6,559 nucleotides of DNA, taken from contig CAJTMQ010000078.1 of NCBI GenBank assembly GCA_910577215.1, forward strand, positions 1-6,559. Reading direction: 5' to 3'. The stretch's first letter is position 1. Each line of letters begins with the position of its first letter. The notes beneath the pieces are model-generated. The model was not told where the DNA came from and searched no databases. It saw only the letters and a list, made by a program, of their open reading frames with translations. Position numbers and translations under genes: made by a program. Source of the stretch: an uncultured Eubacterium sp. (lineage in GTDB: Bacteria > Bacillota > Clostridia > Oscillospirales > Acutalibacteraceae). Shown here in pieces: positions 6,047-6,559 of the stretch.

Positions 6047-6559
6047 CTATATTAACCAATGTTCATTCCATTCATCACAAATTTTTTCTGCTTTATTATT
6101 ATTTAAAAAGTCATTGAAAGCAGAATAAATTAGGTATTTTCTAAGCTGATACTCCTTAACTACATTTAATATATTCTCTCCGTCCGAATACACAAAAAGA
6201 GGATCATCGTCATTTGCGTTGGTTACACATTCTTTATATGCGTTAGTAAGAGAAGCATTAATTAACTTTTCTTTATAGTGTTCATAATCTAAAATTTGAA
6301 ATATAGATGAATTTACAAAACGCAATATCATATTATCAATAAAATCAGTAGCAAGATAAGGGTATTTTGCAAGACACTTGATTGTGTCTTCGCTGAGACC
6401 GGTGTATTCACACACAAATTTTAATTTATTATCAGTAGTAAATAACTCAGTTGATCCAAATAAATAATCGGTCGATACATTTAGTTGTTTTGCTATTTCA
6501 ACAAAAATTTTATAACTATAACCCTTGTCAACATTATTAATAATATCACTTAATGTTGC
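6047..6559 (-). CDS. XRE-type helix-turn-helix regulator, N-terminus missing (window edge)
   Basis: The frame is open to the right edge and stops with TAG at 6047-6049; 170 residues are seen. The visible part begins ATLSDIINNVDKGYSYKIFVEIAKQLNVSTDYLFGSTEL, the recognition helix and last helices of an XRE/Cro-C1 domain, so about 25 N-terminal residues are probably missing. A GTG at 6415 is internal, not the start. The next part, KFVCEYTGLSEDTIKCLAKYP, matches a style common in XRE regulators of Firmicutes mobile elements. The acidic, aromatic C-terminal region, ending in DEWNEHWLI, is not recognised. It probably controls element maintenance and, being immediately upstream of the integrase and likely co-transcribed with it, may influence integrase supply. 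The domain call is good; the regulatory target is inference. Confidence 0.8.
   Translation of the reverse strand, partial: ATLSDIINNVDKGYSYKIFVEIAKQLNVSTDYLFGSTELFTTDNKLKFVCEYTGLSEDTIKCLAKYPYLATDFIDNMILRFVNSSIFQILDYEHYKEKLINASLTNAYKECVTNANDDDPLFVYSDGENILNVVKEYQLRKYLIYSAFNDFLNNNKAEKICDEWNEHWLI

Larger units (their letters stand above)
4733..6559. mobile_element. Left end of an integrated element (ICE, prophage or genomic island), truncated by the window
   Basis: The segment runs from the tRNA remnant through a tandem repeat, a tyrosine recombinase and an XRE regulator to the right edge. The regulator gene is clearly more AT-rich than murT-gatD. No structural, relaxase or replication genes are in view, so ICE, phage and satellite cannot be separated. 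Integration into a tRNA 3' end predicts the intact tRNA and a second copy of the core at the far right end. Confidence 0.75.

Noticed and set aside
1..6559. CRISPR array, toxin-antitoxin pair or insertion sequence
   Set aside because: No regularly spaced repeats with spacers, no transposase and no recognisable toxin-antitoxin pair were seen on either strand.

Overview
The window looks like a chromosomal segment from a low-to-moderate GC Gram-positive of the Clostridia, probably a gut Oscillospiraceae/Ruminococcus-like or Lachnospiraceae-like bacterium. The basis is a murT-gatD operon (Gram-positive peptidoglycan amidation), purine-rich Shine-Dalgarno sites, sigma-A-type TTGATA/TATAAT promoters, and an AraC regulator of a type common in Clostridia. 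The taxon is inferred from protein style only; no search was possible.

Bases 1-4680 look like resident chromosome. A divergent pair opens it: an AraC-family regulator on the minus strand, cut off by the left edge, and murT-gatD on the plus strand. The roughly 220-base gap between them holds a promoter for each side and a candidate operator, in which imperfect direct repeats flank an inverted repeat. MurT and GatD form the enzyme that amidates the alpha-carboxyl of D-glutamate in lipid II. A perfect 12-bp hairpin with a GAAA loop lies after gatD and probably terminates transcription from both directions. On the minus strand, running toward that hairpin, are a Dcr2-like calcineurin-fold phosphoesterase with a C-terminal membrane anchor and, 11 bases downstream, a small two-helix membrane protein of unknown function. 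They look like a two-gene operon with its own TATAAT promoter.

From about 4733 to the right edge the window enters an integrated mobile element. Its left boundary is marked by the 3' end of a tRNA gene (T-arm, acceptor strand and CCA, minus strand) with no tRNA body attached, followed by a hairpin that is probably the native tRNA terminator. Next come a perfect tandem 12-bp repeat, which may be an integrase arm site, a full-length tyrosine recombinase with all catalytic residues, and an XRE-type helix-turn-helix regulator that runs off the right edge and ends two bases before the integrase start. The simplest reading is that an integrative element or prophage inserted into a tRNA 3' end. The intact tRNA and the cargo would then lie to the right, outside the window.

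No wholly new system is visible. The most informative parts are the element boundary, the candidate operator in front of murT-gatD, and the unassigned membrane-linked phosphoesterase pair.
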